DNA of 64,000 nucleotides from Pyrinomonadaceae bacterium. Lineage in GTDB: Bacteria > Acidobacteriota > Blastocatellia > Pyrinomonadales > Pyrinomonadaceae. The notes below the pieces were generated by a model that saw only the letters and a program-made list of their open reading frames with translations, ran no database searches and was not told the origin of the DNA. Shown one piece after another: positions 19,885 through 28,213 of the stretch; position 1 is the first letter of the stretch, and every line of letters starts with the position of its first letter. The stretch covers positions 1 to 64,000 of the forward strand of contig JACMJZ010000032.1 of assembly GCA_014380365.1 (NCBI GenBank). The letters run 5' to 3'. A program made the translations under genes and the position numbers.

Positions 19885-20610
19885 TCAAAGCGAGCCGCGC
19901 CAAACACTCATGGGCTCGCGAGTAGTTTTCGCGGCGAAGTCTAGTTCTTCTGTCAGTGATCCGGCAACAAAGCCGCGCAGGAATAAGCGCGTCACATTAT
20001 CAACCAGTTCCGACACTTTAAGCTTTCCGCGCGGGTCATACCAGTTATAGATCCAGTTCATCATTCCAAACAGCGCGTAAGTTGCCACAGTTAGATCGAT
20101 TTGAGCTGTGCTGCCCCGAGTGCCCGCCTGTTTCTGCTGAATCTCTTTAAGAATCTTTGTGGCGAGCTTAGTGTATTTGTCTTTCTTGGTCGAGACGTGC
20201 GTGTGCAGGTCCCCCGCCAGAGATTCGGCCTCGTGCGATAACACCTTCATCTCGGCCATGTTTGCCGCAAAGAACGAGAGGTGATTGTCGATGAATATCC
20301 GGAGCTTGCTTAAAGGATCGTTAACTTCACGCAGGCGCTCCTCCAGGCGTTCGAGCACGCGCCCGAAGCAATTGTCCTGGATCAGGAAGAGCAATTCTTC
20401 TTTGGATTTGCAATAGTGATAAAGGCCGGAGAGGCTAACGCCCGTGACGCGCGCGATGTCGCGCATCGTGGTGGAGTGGTAATTCTTCTCCGCAAAAATA
20501 CGCGCGGCGTTGCGGAGAATAAACTCCAGCTTCTGATCGTAACGGGAAATTTCGGATTTCGAAATTCGAATTTCGGATTTAGGTTTTGCTTGAATAGTCT
20601 CTTTCACCAC
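19885..20610 (-). CDS. TetR/AcrR-family regulator of the box cluster
   Basis: A 241 aa repressor-type protein with an N-terminal helix-turn-helix (IFAEKNYHSTTMRDIARVTGVSLSGLYHYCKSKEELLF) and a helical ligand domain. It lies between boxB and the enoyl-CoA hydratases, so an acyl- or aryl-CoA inducer is plausible; a candidate operator lies upstream of boxC. The only start codons before the conserved helix are GTGs at 20610 and 20607. Residues about 9-22 (KPKSEIRISKSEIS) are therefore encoded by the 7-bp repeat array, an unusual low-complexity leader. Confidence 0.88.
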   Translation of the reverse strand: MVKETIQAKPKSEIRISKSEISRYDQKLEFILRNAARIFAEKNYHSTTMRDIARVTGVSLSGLYHYCKSKEELLFLIQDNCFGRVLERLEERLREVNDPLSKLRIFIDNHLSFFAANMAEMKVLSHEAESLAGDLHTHVSTKKDKYTKLATKILKEIQQKQAGTRGSTAQIDLTVATYALFGMMNWIYNWYDPRGKLKVSELVDNVTRLFLRGFVAGSLTEELDFAAKTTREPMSVWRGSL

Positions 20611-20672
20611 TTAATTGTCCGACTCGAAGTGCAAGGAAATCCGCATTCCGAAATTCGCAATTCGAAATTCAC
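20543..20672. repeat. 7-bp-period inverted arrays, locus P5 (partly inside the TetR gene)
   Basis: The left arm (20543-20581) repeats ATTTCGG/ATTTCGA units within the TetR coding sequence. The right arm (20636-20672) repeats ATTCCGA/AATTCGA units and overlaps the TGA stop of boxB. Confidence 0.92.
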
Positions 20673-22066
20673 AAGCGGACGTATTCAAACTCGAAGGGCT
20701 TGCCCTTTACTCCTGCCGCGGGCGGCGCGATCCAGCCGGCAATCTTTCCCGGCTCGGTTACCGGCTTCATCAAGCTGCGTACGTATTCGCGATCCTCGAG
20801 TGTCGGTAACCATTCCGATTTGCGAGTCTCAAATTCTTCAGCGGTGATTAAGTTTCCCTCGATGTCGAAAGCGTGACCGGCGTATTCACCCACATGACGA
20901 TGAAACCGCGGGTTCGGCAAATATAGCCGCTCGCTTAGTCCCGCCTCCGTGAGCGTCTTGTTCCAGCGCGCCAGTCCCTTTTCGCAGTCTCTGACATACT
21001 CGCCACGGAGCACCTCGTTTAAGGCGTTACGCATTGGCACCTCGCGTTCCTTAACCTGGCCGTCCTCCACAACCTTCATCGTAAAGTCTTGATCGGCGAC
21101 AGTGTGATCCTCGTATTGCTCCTGCTCTTTGTAACGTCCTTTCAATCCCGCCGCGAAAAAGTCAGCCGAGTTTGAACTAATCTCACCACCAAAAAGATCC
21201 AGCGAGTAACTAAACCAAAAATTGATGTGCTTCTGAATAATGTCGAGCGGGATGCCGCCCAGCTCGCGCACCTCGCCTTCCTTCATCAGTTGCGCGGTTC
21301 GCTTCACGACGCGGTTGATGCCCGTGTCGCCGACGAACATGTGGTGGGCTTCTTCGGTCAGCATAAACTGGCAGGTGCGGGCGAGCGGTTCGAAGCCAGA
21401 CTCGGCCAGCGCCGATAGCTGATACTTGCCGTCGCGGTCCGTGAACATCGTGAAGCAGAAAAAGTTGAGCCAGTCGTCACAGGGCTGATTGAAGGCTTCG
21501 AGTATGCGCGGTTTGTCGGGATTTCCGCTGCGGCGCTCCAGCAACGCGTCAGCTTCATCGCGTCCGTCGCGTCCAAAGTACCGTTGCAGCAAGTAGACCA
21601 TCGCCCAGAGATGCCGGCCCTCCTCGACGTTAACCTGAAACAGATTGCGCAGGTCATACAACGAGGGACAGGTCTTGCCGAGTTCACGTTGCTGCTCGAC
21701 GGAGGCAGGCTCCGTGTCGCCCTGGGTGACGATGATTCGGCGCAGGGAATTGCGAAATTCGCCGGGCACTTCCTGATAGGCGGGCTGGCCCAGGTTGTCA
21801 CCAAAACCAATGGTGGCGCCGGGCGCAGCGGGCTTAAGAAAGATGCCCCAACGGTAGTCAGGCATCTTTACGTAGTCGAAGTTCGCCCAGCCGTCCGGCT
21901 CGACGCTGATCGCGGTGCGCAGGTAGACGTCTTTGGTTTGGAAACCATCGGGGCCCATCTCCTGCCACCAGTCGAGATAGTTTGGCAGCCACCTCTCCAG
22001 GGCGCGCTGAAGCTTTTTGTCTTCGTTGAGATTTACGTTGTTTGGTATTCGTTCGTATAAGTTCAT
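20669..22066 (-). CDS. boxB: Benzoyl-CoA 2,3-epoxidase, BoxB subunit
   Basis: The di-iron oxygenase subunit that epoxidises benzoyl-CoA in the aerobic hybrid pathway. At 465 aa it is the normal length. Family features are NYLDWWQEMGPDGFQTKDVYLRTA, VNVEEGRHLWAMVYLL (a carboxylate-bridged iron-binding EEGRH) and FMLTEEAHHMFVGDTGINRV (the second iron-ligand set, EEAHH). It follows boxC on the same strand; the reductase boxA and the CoA ligase are not in the window. The stop codon coincides with the edge of a repeat array. Confidence 0.95.
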   Translation of the reverse strand: MNLYERIPNNVNLNEDKKLQRALERWLPNYLDWWQEMGPDGFQTKDVYLRTAISVEPDGWANFDYVKMPDYRWGIFLKPAAPGATIGFGDNLGQPAYQEVPGEFRNSLRRIIVTQGDTEPASVEQQRELGKTCPSLYDLRNLFQVNVEEGRHLWAMVYLLQRYFGRDGRDEADALLERRSGNPDKPRILEAFNQPCDDWLNFFCFTMFTDRDGKYQLSALAESGFEPLARTCQFMLTEEAHHMFVGDTGINRVVKRTAQLMKEGEVRELGGIPLDIIQKHINFWFSYSLDLFGGEISSNSADFFAAGLKGRYKEQEQYEDHTVADQDFTMKVVEDGQVKEREVPMRNALNEVLRGEYVRDCEKGLARWNKTLTEAGLSERLYLPNPRFHRHVGEYAGHAFDIEGNLITAEEFETRKSEWLPTLEDREYVRSLMKPVTEPGKIAGWIAPPAAGVKGKPFEFEYVRL

Positions 22067-22073
22067 AGTTAAC

Positions 22074-22192
22074 CTGGGAGCGCAGACATCCTGTCTGCAA
22101 ATGAGCGCGAAGCGCGAACGGCGGCTTTTGCCGCCAATCTATTTCGTGAGGCTGCGCCGCGCGGTTGCAGGCAGAATGCCTGCGCTCCCAGC
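22074..22192. repeat. Palindromic repeat family B, copy 1
   Basis: Opens CTGGGAGCGCAGACATCCTG and closes GGCAGAATGCCTGCGCTCCCAG, with internal GCGCGAAGCGCG and GGCGGCTTTTGCCGCC hairpins. It fills the boxC-boxB gap, 1 base from the boxC stop. Copy 2 is at 44952-45058. Confidence 0.92.
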
Positions 22193-22193
22193 C

Positions 22194-23828
22194 TCAGGTT
22201 CTTTTGAAATCGAAGTGTGCCAGCGTGGGTTTTCCGTAGTTTGTAAGTGCGCCCTCCGGACCAACTGCATTCGGTCGCTGGAATATCCAGTTTTGCCAGG
22301 CGGTCAAACGCCCGTAGATTTTTGTGTCCATCGTTTCCGGCCCACCGAAGCGCAGCGACGCCTCCATGCCCGTTAAAGCGTCCGGCGACAAAGAAGTTCT
22401 TTCCTCAATCGCCACGCGAATCTCGTCTTCCCAATCCAGTTCGTCGGGAACGAAAGTAATCAATCCTGCTTCATCAGCTTCCTCGGCGTTGAATGATCCG
22501 TCATGCGCGAGAACCTGATCAACTTTTTCCGCGTTGGCCAGAAAGCGCGACTGCAAGCGCGTCAAGCCGTTGCTCATCGGCAGCGCGTTGGCGTTCAGCG
22601 TTGATACCGAGACCGACGCCTGCCCTGCATCCGGATCGTTGAGCATGTAACTTCGATCCGAAGCCAACAACAGTTCGAGCAGGTTTCCGGCAAAGCAACT
22701 CCCCGGCTCAACGATCGCGAAGAAACTCTTCGCCGTTAGATCGAACCGGCGAAGCACTCGAGCCATGTATAGAAGTATCTCGCGCACCAGCCAGTTGTCT
22801 TTGTTCGCATCGAGAGTCTTATCTACGGCGAGCACGTTGGCGGAATCGCCAACTGTGCGGACGCAAACAAGTCCGATCTCGGGTTCGTTCACGCGAAGAT
22901 GGAGCAGGGCATCATCCAACTCGCGATAAGCCTGAAGCGGCCAGTAGGAATCGCCAAGTTCCTGAATCTCCGCTGGAGTTGTAGGTACACCAGCTTCGGG
23001 CGCAGTCACGGTCAGGTCTGCATAACGCCGCTCGCGGTTCAAAATCAGATTTACGTATTTGTACTCAACACCGGCGGGCTTGATTTCTTTTTGCAGTGGA
23101 TTGAGCTTGATGCCTCCGCTCGGGTCGTTGTGACCGTTAGCGTTGGCGATTTTGCTGACGCGTGCATCGATAGATTCCTGAAACTTGCTCGTCGGGAAAT
23201 AGTCATCAATCAGTCCCCACTCCTTTGCGCGTTTCCCTTTCAACCCTTCTGCCAGCGTGGAGAAAACATCGGCTCGGTCGCGACGCACTTTTCTTTTATC
23301 AACCAGACGGGTCAGGCCACCGGTGCCTGGCAGAACGCCAAGGAGGGGAACCTCGGGGAGCGAGATGGCTGAGTTGCCGTCGTCGACGAGGTAGATTTCG
23401 TCGCAAGCAATTGCCAGCTCGTAGCCTCCGCCGGAAGCCGTCCCATTGAGCGCGGCGATATAGCGTCGCCCCGAATGAAGTGAATCGTCTTCGATCGAAC
23501 AGCGCGTTTCATTTGTGAACTTGCAGAAGTTTACTTTGAATGCGTGCGACGAAGTGCTCAGCATGTAAATATTCGCACCGGCGCAGAAGATGCGCGGCTT
23601 AAGACTGGTAACGACAACGGCCTTTACTTCAGGATGCTCAAAACGCAGCCTCTGGACGACGTCGGCCAGCTCGATATCCACGCCAAGGTCGTAAGAGTTG
23701 AGCTTCAGCTTGTAGCCCTCAGCGAGCGTAACATCTTCCTGAACATCCATCGTCAGGGTTGCAACCGCACCCTCGAACTTAAGTTTCCAGTGTTTGTATT
23801 GTTCAGGTGACGTCTCGAAGTTGATCAT
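22194..23828 (-). CDS. boxC: Benzoyl-CoA-dihydrodiol lyase (2,3-epoxybenzoyl-CoA dihydrolase)
   Basis: Opens the ring of 2,3-epoxybenzoyl-CoA hydrolytically, releasing formate. At 544 aa it has the expected double-crotonase length. The first crotonase core shows RIFCAGANIYMLSTSSHAFK and NGTASGGGYELAIACDEIYLV; a second, diverged half follows (SCFAGNLLELLLASDRSYML). The ATG has GAGGAG upstream. It heads a minus-strand cluster (boxC, boxB, tetR, two enoyl-CoA hydratases) behind a clear promoter and an inverted-repeat operator. Confidence 0.95.
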   Translation of the reverse strand: MINFETSPEQYKHWKLKFEGAVATLTMDVQEDVTLAEGYKLKLNSYDLGVDIELADVVQRLRFEHPEVKAVVVTSLKPRIFCAGANIYMLSTSSHAFKVNFCKFTNETRCSIEDDSLHSGRRYIAALNGTASGGGYELAIACDEIYLVDDGNSAISLPEVPLLGVLPGTGGLTRLVDKRKVRRDRADVFSTLAEGLKGKRAKEWGLIDDYFPTSKFQESIDARVSKIANANGHNDPSGGIKLNPLQKEIKPAGVEYKYVNLILNRERRYADLTVTAPEAGVPTTPAEIQELGDSYWPLQAYRELDDALLHLRVNEPEIGLVCVRTVGDSANVLAVDKTLDANKDNWLVREILLYMARVLRRFDLTAKSFFAIVEPGSCFAGNLLELLLASDRSYMLNDPDAGQASVSVSTLNANALPMSNGLTRLQSRFLANAEKVDQVLAHDGSFNAEEADEAGLITFVPDELDWEDEIRVAIEERTSLSPDALTGMEASLRFGGPETMDTKIYGRLTAWQNWIFQRPNAVGPEGALTNYGKPTLAHFDFKRT

Positions 23829-23876
23829 GAAGCTCCTCTTGATTGGACTGCCCGGTTCGCTACAGTTTCCTAAATT

Positions 23877-23890
23877 CGAACGCTTGTTCG
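23877..23890. promoter_or_regulatory. Candidate TetR operator upstream of boxC
   Basis: CGAACGCTTGTTCG is an inverted repeat (CGAAC/GTTCG, 4-base spacer) inside a wider symmetric GTTTCC...GGAAAC frame. It lies just downstream of the predicted -10 box, where a bound repressor would block transcription. It resembles sites of PaaR/FadR-type TetR regulators. The regulator at 19885-20610 is the obvious candidate. Confidence 0.6.
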
Positions 23891-23900
23891 GGAAACGGAA

Positions 23901-23929
23901 ATACTAGCCCAGCGCTGGATTTCGTTCAA
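23901..23929 (-). promoter_or_regulatory. Predicted sigma-70 promoter of the box cluster
   Basis: On the minus strand TTGAAC (23924-23929) is separated by exactly 17 bases from TAGTAT (23901-23906), ahead of boxC. The operator-like repeat follows at about +5 to +20. Confidence 0.6.
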
Positions 23930-24060
23930 GTTGCCGTCGATCCAGAACGTATGACTTCTTTCATCCACCGTACGAGCGCCTCGATCGGGCGTTCCTTGAC
24001 ACTTTCGCCGTGTGACGCGTAGGGTTTCGCTCCGATGGTCTCGGGTTTTGTGCGTACAGG
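23926..24060 (-). pseudogene. Possible gene remnant (45-codon open stretch, no start)
   Basis: Reading from just after a TAG, the minus strand encodes about 44 residues of protein-like composition (KPETIGAKPYASHGESVKERP, IEALVRWMKEV) ending at a TGA that overlaps the predicted boxC -35 box. No start codon or ribosome site exists in this frame. It may be the 3' end of a decayed gene cut off by the repeat at 24081. Chance coding is not excluded. Confidence 0.25.
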
Positions 24061-24080
24061 CTAATTTTGTAGTACGGCGC

Positions 24081-24129
24081 CGATCTGAAATTGAAGATCT
24101 GAGATCGGAAATTTGAAATTTGGGATTCA
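24081..24129. repeat. 7-bp-period array, locus P6
   Basis: Repeats GATCTGA, GATCGGA, AATTTGA and AATTTGG units. It ends 6 bases before the tRNA-Sec gene. Confidence 0.85.
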
Positions 24130-24135
24130 AGGCAC

Positions 24136-24234
24136 GGAGGCGAATCTGTTCTGGTGAACGGCGCGGTCTTCAAAACCGTCAGTGAGACTGTGAGAACAGG
24201 CTCAGGTAGGTTCGATTCCTACACGCCTCCGCCA
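24136..24234 (+). tRNA. selC: tRNA-Sec (anticodon TCA)
   Basis: A 99-base tRNA with encoded CCA. The acceptor GGAGGCG pairs with CGCCTCC, with an A-A at the eighth position. The D stem has 6 pairs (CTGTTC/GAACGG, TGGT loop), as in bacterial tRNA-Sec. The anticodon stem GCGGT/ACCGT holds the loop CTTCAAA, anticodon TCA at 24170-24172. A long variable arm and the T arm GTAGG-TTCGATT-CCTAC complete it. The discriminator base is G. It is flanked on both sides by 7-bp arrays. selB lies 27 kb away on the same strand. Confidence 0.96.
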
Positions 24235-24239
24235 ACGGC

Positions 24240-24340
24240 GAAAGGATGAAGGATGAATTATGAAGGATGAATCCAAGCCGCGACAGCACCGTTAACATCC
24301 GGCTATCCGATTCATCCTTCATCCTTCTGACTTCATAATT
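24240..24340. repeat. 7-bp-period inverted arrays, locus P7
   Basis: The left arm repeats AAGGATG (with AATTATG). The right arm repeats TTCATCC, then TTCTGAC and TTCATAA. It begins 5 bases after tRNA-Sec and ends 4 bases before the dprA start codon. Confidence 0.93.
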
Positions 24341-24344
24341 TGCT

Positions 24345-25478
24345 ATGCGTGATTGGGTTGCCCTCAACATGACCCCCGGCATCGGACCTCGCGCCGCAGC
24401 CAAGCTCCTCGAGCGTTTCGGATCTGCGGAGGCGGTTTACTCGGCCACGCGAGTCGAGCTTGAACGGTTGCGTCTGTTGCCCGAGGCCGTTGACAGCATC
24501 ATTGCTCGCGACCTCCACTCCAAGGCTGAGAGCGAGTTGGAAAACGTCAAGCAAATCGGTTGCGATATCCTGATTCTCGATGACGGGGTTTACCCCTCGT
24601 TGTTAAGAGAGATTTACGATCCGCCGATCACGCTTTACGTTAAAGGCGACTGGTCGGAATGTCTGGACCAGCCGTGCGTGGCGATTGTTGGCTCTCGTCG
24701 GTGTTCAACATATGGCCAAAACGCCGCGGTGATGCTGGCGCGGGACCTTGCCCAGCGCGGGGTGACGATCGTTTCGGGTTTTGCCCGCGGCATCGACGCG
24801 GCGGCGCATCGTGGTGCGCTTGAGGGCGGCGGCCGCACGATAGCTGTGCTGGGCACCGGCATCGACGAAGTTTATCCGCGCGACCATAAGAAGCTGGCGG
24901 AGGAAATATTGGATGGCGGCGGCGCGATGGTGACGCAGTTTCCCCTCGCCACTCCACCGGTCCCGGAAAACTTTCCATACCGCAACCGCATTATTAGCGG
25001 GTTGAGTCTGGGCGTAATCGTAGTTGAGGCGGCGGAAAACTCAGGTTCATTGATAACCGCGCGACTGGCCATCGAGCAGAACCGGGAAGTGTTTGCGGTG
25101 CCGGGTAATATCACTTCGCGAAATTCCTTTGGCACTAATTACCTGATCAAAGGCGCGGGCGCGAAACTCGTACAGCAGTGGCAAGACGTGGCCGCGGAGT
25201 TGCCGCCGCAGATCGCCGCGAAGCTTTTGCCGCCGCCGCTGGGCGAGGAAAAGAAGCAGAAATCGCTGGCTGATCAGTTGGCTCTCGTGCCTCAGGGGCT
25301 GTCGGGATTTGAACAGTCAGTTTTCAAATTGCTTTCGGCTGATAACCCGGCGCACATCGACGCGCTTGTCGATCAGAGCCGGCTGTCCATTTCTGATTTG
25401 ACCTCCGCGCTGTTAACGTTGGAAATGCGCGACCTGGTGCGGGCCCTGCCAGGAAAGTGTTTCGTGCGGAAGATGTAA
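24345..25478 (+). CDS. dprA: DNA-processing protein DprA
   Basis: Binds incoming single-stranded DNA during natural transformation and loads RecA. The 377 aa protein has an N-terminal helix-hairpin-helix-like part (ALNMTPGIGPRAAAKLLERFG), the Rossmann-type core with VGSRRCSTYGQ, VSGFARGIDAAAHRGALEGGG and GTGIDEVYPRDHKKL, and a C-terminal winged-helix domain (DNPAHIDALVDQSRLSISDLTSALLTLEMRDLV). It precedes topA on the same strand, a common pairing. The start lies 4 bases from an array, leaving no conventional ribosome site. Confidence 0.95.
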   Translation: MRDWVALNMTPGIGPRAAAKLLERFGSAEAVYSATRVELERLRLLPEAVDSIIARDLHSKAESELENVKQIGCDILILDDGVYPSLLREIYDPPITLYVKGDWSECLDQPCVAIVGSRRCSTYGQNAAVMLARDLAQRGVTIVSGFARGIDAAAHRGALEGGGRTIAVLGTGIDEVYPRDHKKLAEEILDGGGAMVTQFPLATPPVPENFPYRNRIISGLSLGVIVVEAAENSGSLITARLAIEQNREVFAVPGNITSRNSFGTNYLIKGAGAKLVQQWQDVAAELPPQIAAKLLPPPLGEEKKQKSLADQLALVPQGLSGFEQSVFKLLSADNPAHIDALVDQSRLSISDLTSALLTLEMRDLVRALPGKCFVRKM

Positions 25479-25484
25479 AAGGAC

Positions 25485-25590
25485 GAGTAAATGGTAAATG
25501 GTCAATGGTAAATAGAAGAAATCGCGCGGATATCGTCGCGAACATTGGGCACAGCCACCGCGATTTACCATTCACCATGCACCATTTACC
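25485..25590. repeat. 7-bp-period inverted arrays, locus P8
   Basis: The left arm repeats GTAAATG (with GTCAATG). The right arm repeats TTTACCA, TTCACCA and TGCACCA. It spans the dprA-topA gap, starting 6 bases after one gene and ending 9 before the next. Confidence 0.94.
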
Positions 25591-25599
25591 AAAATAGCA

Positions 25600-28128
25600 A
25601 TGGCAAAAAACTTAGTCATAGTTGAATCGCCGGCAAAGGCGAAGACGATTAACAAATACCTGGGGAAGGACTATCTGGTTAAGGCCTCGATAGGCCACAT
25701 TAAAGATCTGCCCACGAAAGGTCTGGGCGTCGACGTTGATGACGATTTCAAACCCACCTACGAAGTGATTCCCGATACCAGGAAACGCAACAACAAGAGA
25801 ATCGTTGCGGAGCTGAAGAAGGCTGCTAAGGAAGCGGACACTATCTACTTCGCCGCTGACCCGGACAGAGAAGGCGAAGCTATTTGCCAGCACCTGGCTG
25901 AAGAGATTGTTCCGAAGCGACCTGCCAAGGCCACGTTTCGCGTGATGTTTAATGAGATCACGAAGCGTGCGGTTAACGAAGCTTTTGAGCACCCGCGGCA
26001 AATCGATCAGAACCTGGTTGACTCGCAACAGGCGCGACGCGTGCTGGACCGACTGGTTGGTTACAAGGTTTCGCCGCTGCTGTGTCGCACAGTCGGCGGA
26101 AAACTAAGCGCCGGGCGAGTGCAGTCGGTGGCGCTGCGAATGGTGGTTGAGCGCGAACGCGAGATTGAGCAGTTTATTAAGACTGAGTATTGGACGATAT
26201 CCGCAAATCTCCTTGCCCACTTGCCACCCGCATTCGATGCGCGACTCTTCAAAGTTGGCGAACAAACCGTCAAGACCGGTGGTTTCGACCAGGATATCAA
26301 GCGCGGCGAGATTCTAATCAACGACGAAGCCAAAGCTGCCGAGCTGGTCGCCGAAGCAAACCTGCAAACGTTCGTAGTCAGCGAAGTAACCAGGAAAGAG
26401 CGCAAGCGTAACCCTGTTCCGCCCTTCATCACTTCGAAGTTGCAGCAAGAGGCTGCGCGCAAACTTGGTTGGGCCGTGAAACGGACGATGATGATTGCGC
26501 AGAAGCTTTACGAAGGCATCGAGATTGGCGCGGAGGGTTCCGTCGGGCTGATCACCTACATGCGCACCGACTCGACGCGTGTTTCCGACGCGGCGTTGGG
26601 TGAGATGAGGGATTTCATCAGCAAGCAGTACGGCGCTGCATACCTGCCGGAAAAAGCAATTCACTATCGCTCGAAGAAGGACGCGCAGGATGCCCACGAG
26701 GCAATTCGTCCCACCGATGTCGTGCGCACTCCCGACTCGCTCGCAAAGTATTTGAACAACGACGAGCTGCGCCTTTATCGTTTGATCTGGCAGCGCATGG
26801 TGGCTTCACAGATGACCCCCGCGCTGTTTGATCAGACTACTATCGACATTGCCGCCGGCCGTTTCATATTCCGCGCAACGGGTTCGGTGCAGAAGTTTGA
26901 CGGCTTCCTGAAGCTTTATCAGGAGGGCCGTGACGAGAAAACCGAAGAAGATGAAGAGGCCGAGCGCACGCTCCCGCCGGTTGAAAAGGGCGAAACCCTT
27001 GGCCTTAACCAGATCACGCCCGAACAGCACTTTACTGATCCTCCTCCCCCCTTTACTGAAGCTACTTTGGTGAAGGCCCTGGAGGAAAAGGGAATCGGCC
27101 GTCCGTCAACGTACGCGGCGATCATGACGACGATTCTGGCGCGCGAGTATGTCGAGAAGCTCGAGGGGCGTTTCCATCCCACCGAGCTGGGAAAGACGGT
27201 TAACGACCTGCTGATCGAGGGCGGATTTGCCGATCTATTTAATGAGACTTACACGGCGCGGATGGAAGAAGAGCTGGACAGCGTCGAGGAAGGCAAACTC
27301 AAGTGGACCGACGCGCTGCACGAATTTTACGGAAAATTTTCCAGCGACCTGATTAAGTTCACCGAGTACACCACGCGGATCAAAGTCGAAGAGATACCCA
27401 CTGACGAGGTCTGTCTAAAGTGTGAGACGAAAGGCATGGTGAGGAAGCGGGGTCGCTTCGGTAAGTATCTCAAGTGTTTGAATTGCGGAGCCTCGCGCGA
27501 CGCCGAGCCGAAGGCGGCTTCCGATGGTAAGAACGGCACCGAATCGGCTGGCGGCGGGGAGGCTGCTGCTGAACCGGAAGTTTGCGAGCTGTGCGACAAG
27601 CCTATGCAGTTGAAGCGCGGACGCTTTGGTCCGTTTCTCGGTTGCACGGGATATCCCGAGTGCCGCAACATTCGCAAGATTGCCAAGAGCGGCGTGGCCG
27701 CGCCCGCGCCAGTGCCCCTGGATGAGAAGTGCCCTGTCGACGACGCGCAGTTGGTGAGGCGCTTCGGCCGCTTTGGCGAGTTTATCTCCTGCTCAAACTA
27801 TCCGAAGTGCAAGTACATCAAGCAGGAATCGACGGGAGTGCACTGCGCCCGGCCGGGATGCAAAGGCGAGCTGGTGGTGAAGAAGTCGAAGCGCGGCAAA
27901 GTGTTCTATGGCTGCGGCACCTACCCTGATTGCGATCGGGTTTATTGGGACAAGCCCGTGGCCGAGGTTTGCCCCAAATGCAACGCGCCATTTTTGTTAG
28001 AGAAGACAACGAAGAAGCAGGGCACGTTTCGACACTGCGCCAACGAAGACTGCGGTTATAGTTCAAACGATCCCACGGGCGAGCTGGCGAAAGAAAAGCC
28101 GGCGAAGAAGAGCAAGAAGGCCAGCTAG
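25600..28128 (+). CDS. topA: DNA topoisomerase I
   Basis: Relaxes negatively supercoiled DNA by single-strand passage. At 842 aa it includes the Toprim domain ([17 protein letters not shown] and [11 protein letters not shown]), the catalytic Tyr320 in [10 protein letters not shown], and from about residue 605 a tail of five zinc ribbons (CLKC...CLNC, CELC...C, CPVD...C, CARPGC...C, CPKC...C), the first missing none of its four Cys. A Lys-rich end follows. The start MAKNLVIVE sits just past the repeat array. Cotranscription with dprA is likely. Confidence 0.97.
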   Translation: MAKNLVIVESPAKAKTINKYLGKDYLVKASIGHIKDLPTKGLGVDVDDDFKPTYEVIPDTRKRNNKRIVAELKKAAKEADTIYFAADPDREGEAICQHLAEEIVPKRPAKATFRVMFNEITKRAVNEAFEHPRQIDQNLVDSQQARRVLDRLVGYKVSPLLCRTVGGKLSAGRVQSVALRMVVEREREIEQFIKTEYWTISANLLAHLPPAFDARLFKVGEQTVKTGGFDQDIKRGEILINDEAKAAELVAEANLQTFVVSEVTRKERKRNPVPPFITSKLQQEAARKLGWAVKRTMMIAQKLYEGIEIGAEGSVGLITYMRTDSTRVSDAALGEMRDFISKQYGAAYLPEKAIHYRSKKDAQDAHEAIRPTDVVRTPDSLAKYLNNDELRLYRLIWQRMVASQMTPALFDQTTIDIAAGRFIFRATGSVQKFDGFLKLYQEGRDEKTEEDEEAERTLPPVEKGETLGLNQITPEQHFTDPPPPFTEATLVKALEEKGIGRPSTYAAIMTTILAREYVEKLEGRFHPTELGKTVNDLLIEGGFADLFNETYTARMEEELDSVEEGKLKWTDALHEFYGKFSSDLIKFTEYTTRIKVEEIPTDEVCLKCETKGMVRKRGRFGKYLKCLNCGASRDAEPKAASDGKNGTESAGGGEAAAEPEVCELCDKPMQLKRGRFGPFLGCTGYPECRNIRKIAKSGVAAPAPVPLDEKCPVDDAQLVRRFGRFGEFISCSNYPKCKYIKQESTGVHCARPGCKGELVVKKSKRGKVFYGCGTYPDCDRVYWDKPVAEVCPKCNAPFLLEKTTKKQGTFRHCANEDCGYSSNDPTGELAKEKPAKKSKKAS

Positions 28129-28213
28129 AGGCTTTTTGGTTGTTGGTTTGACTGAATGCAGCTTCAACGAAACACACGCCTTTAAATTCAAAACCAAAAG
28201 CACGGGAGAGACC

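Noticed and set aside
19078-19944. 288 aa plus-strand open frame opposite the enoyl-CoA hydratase gene
   Set aside because: Shadow frame of a clear crotonase gene; its end also runs through a palindromic repeat.
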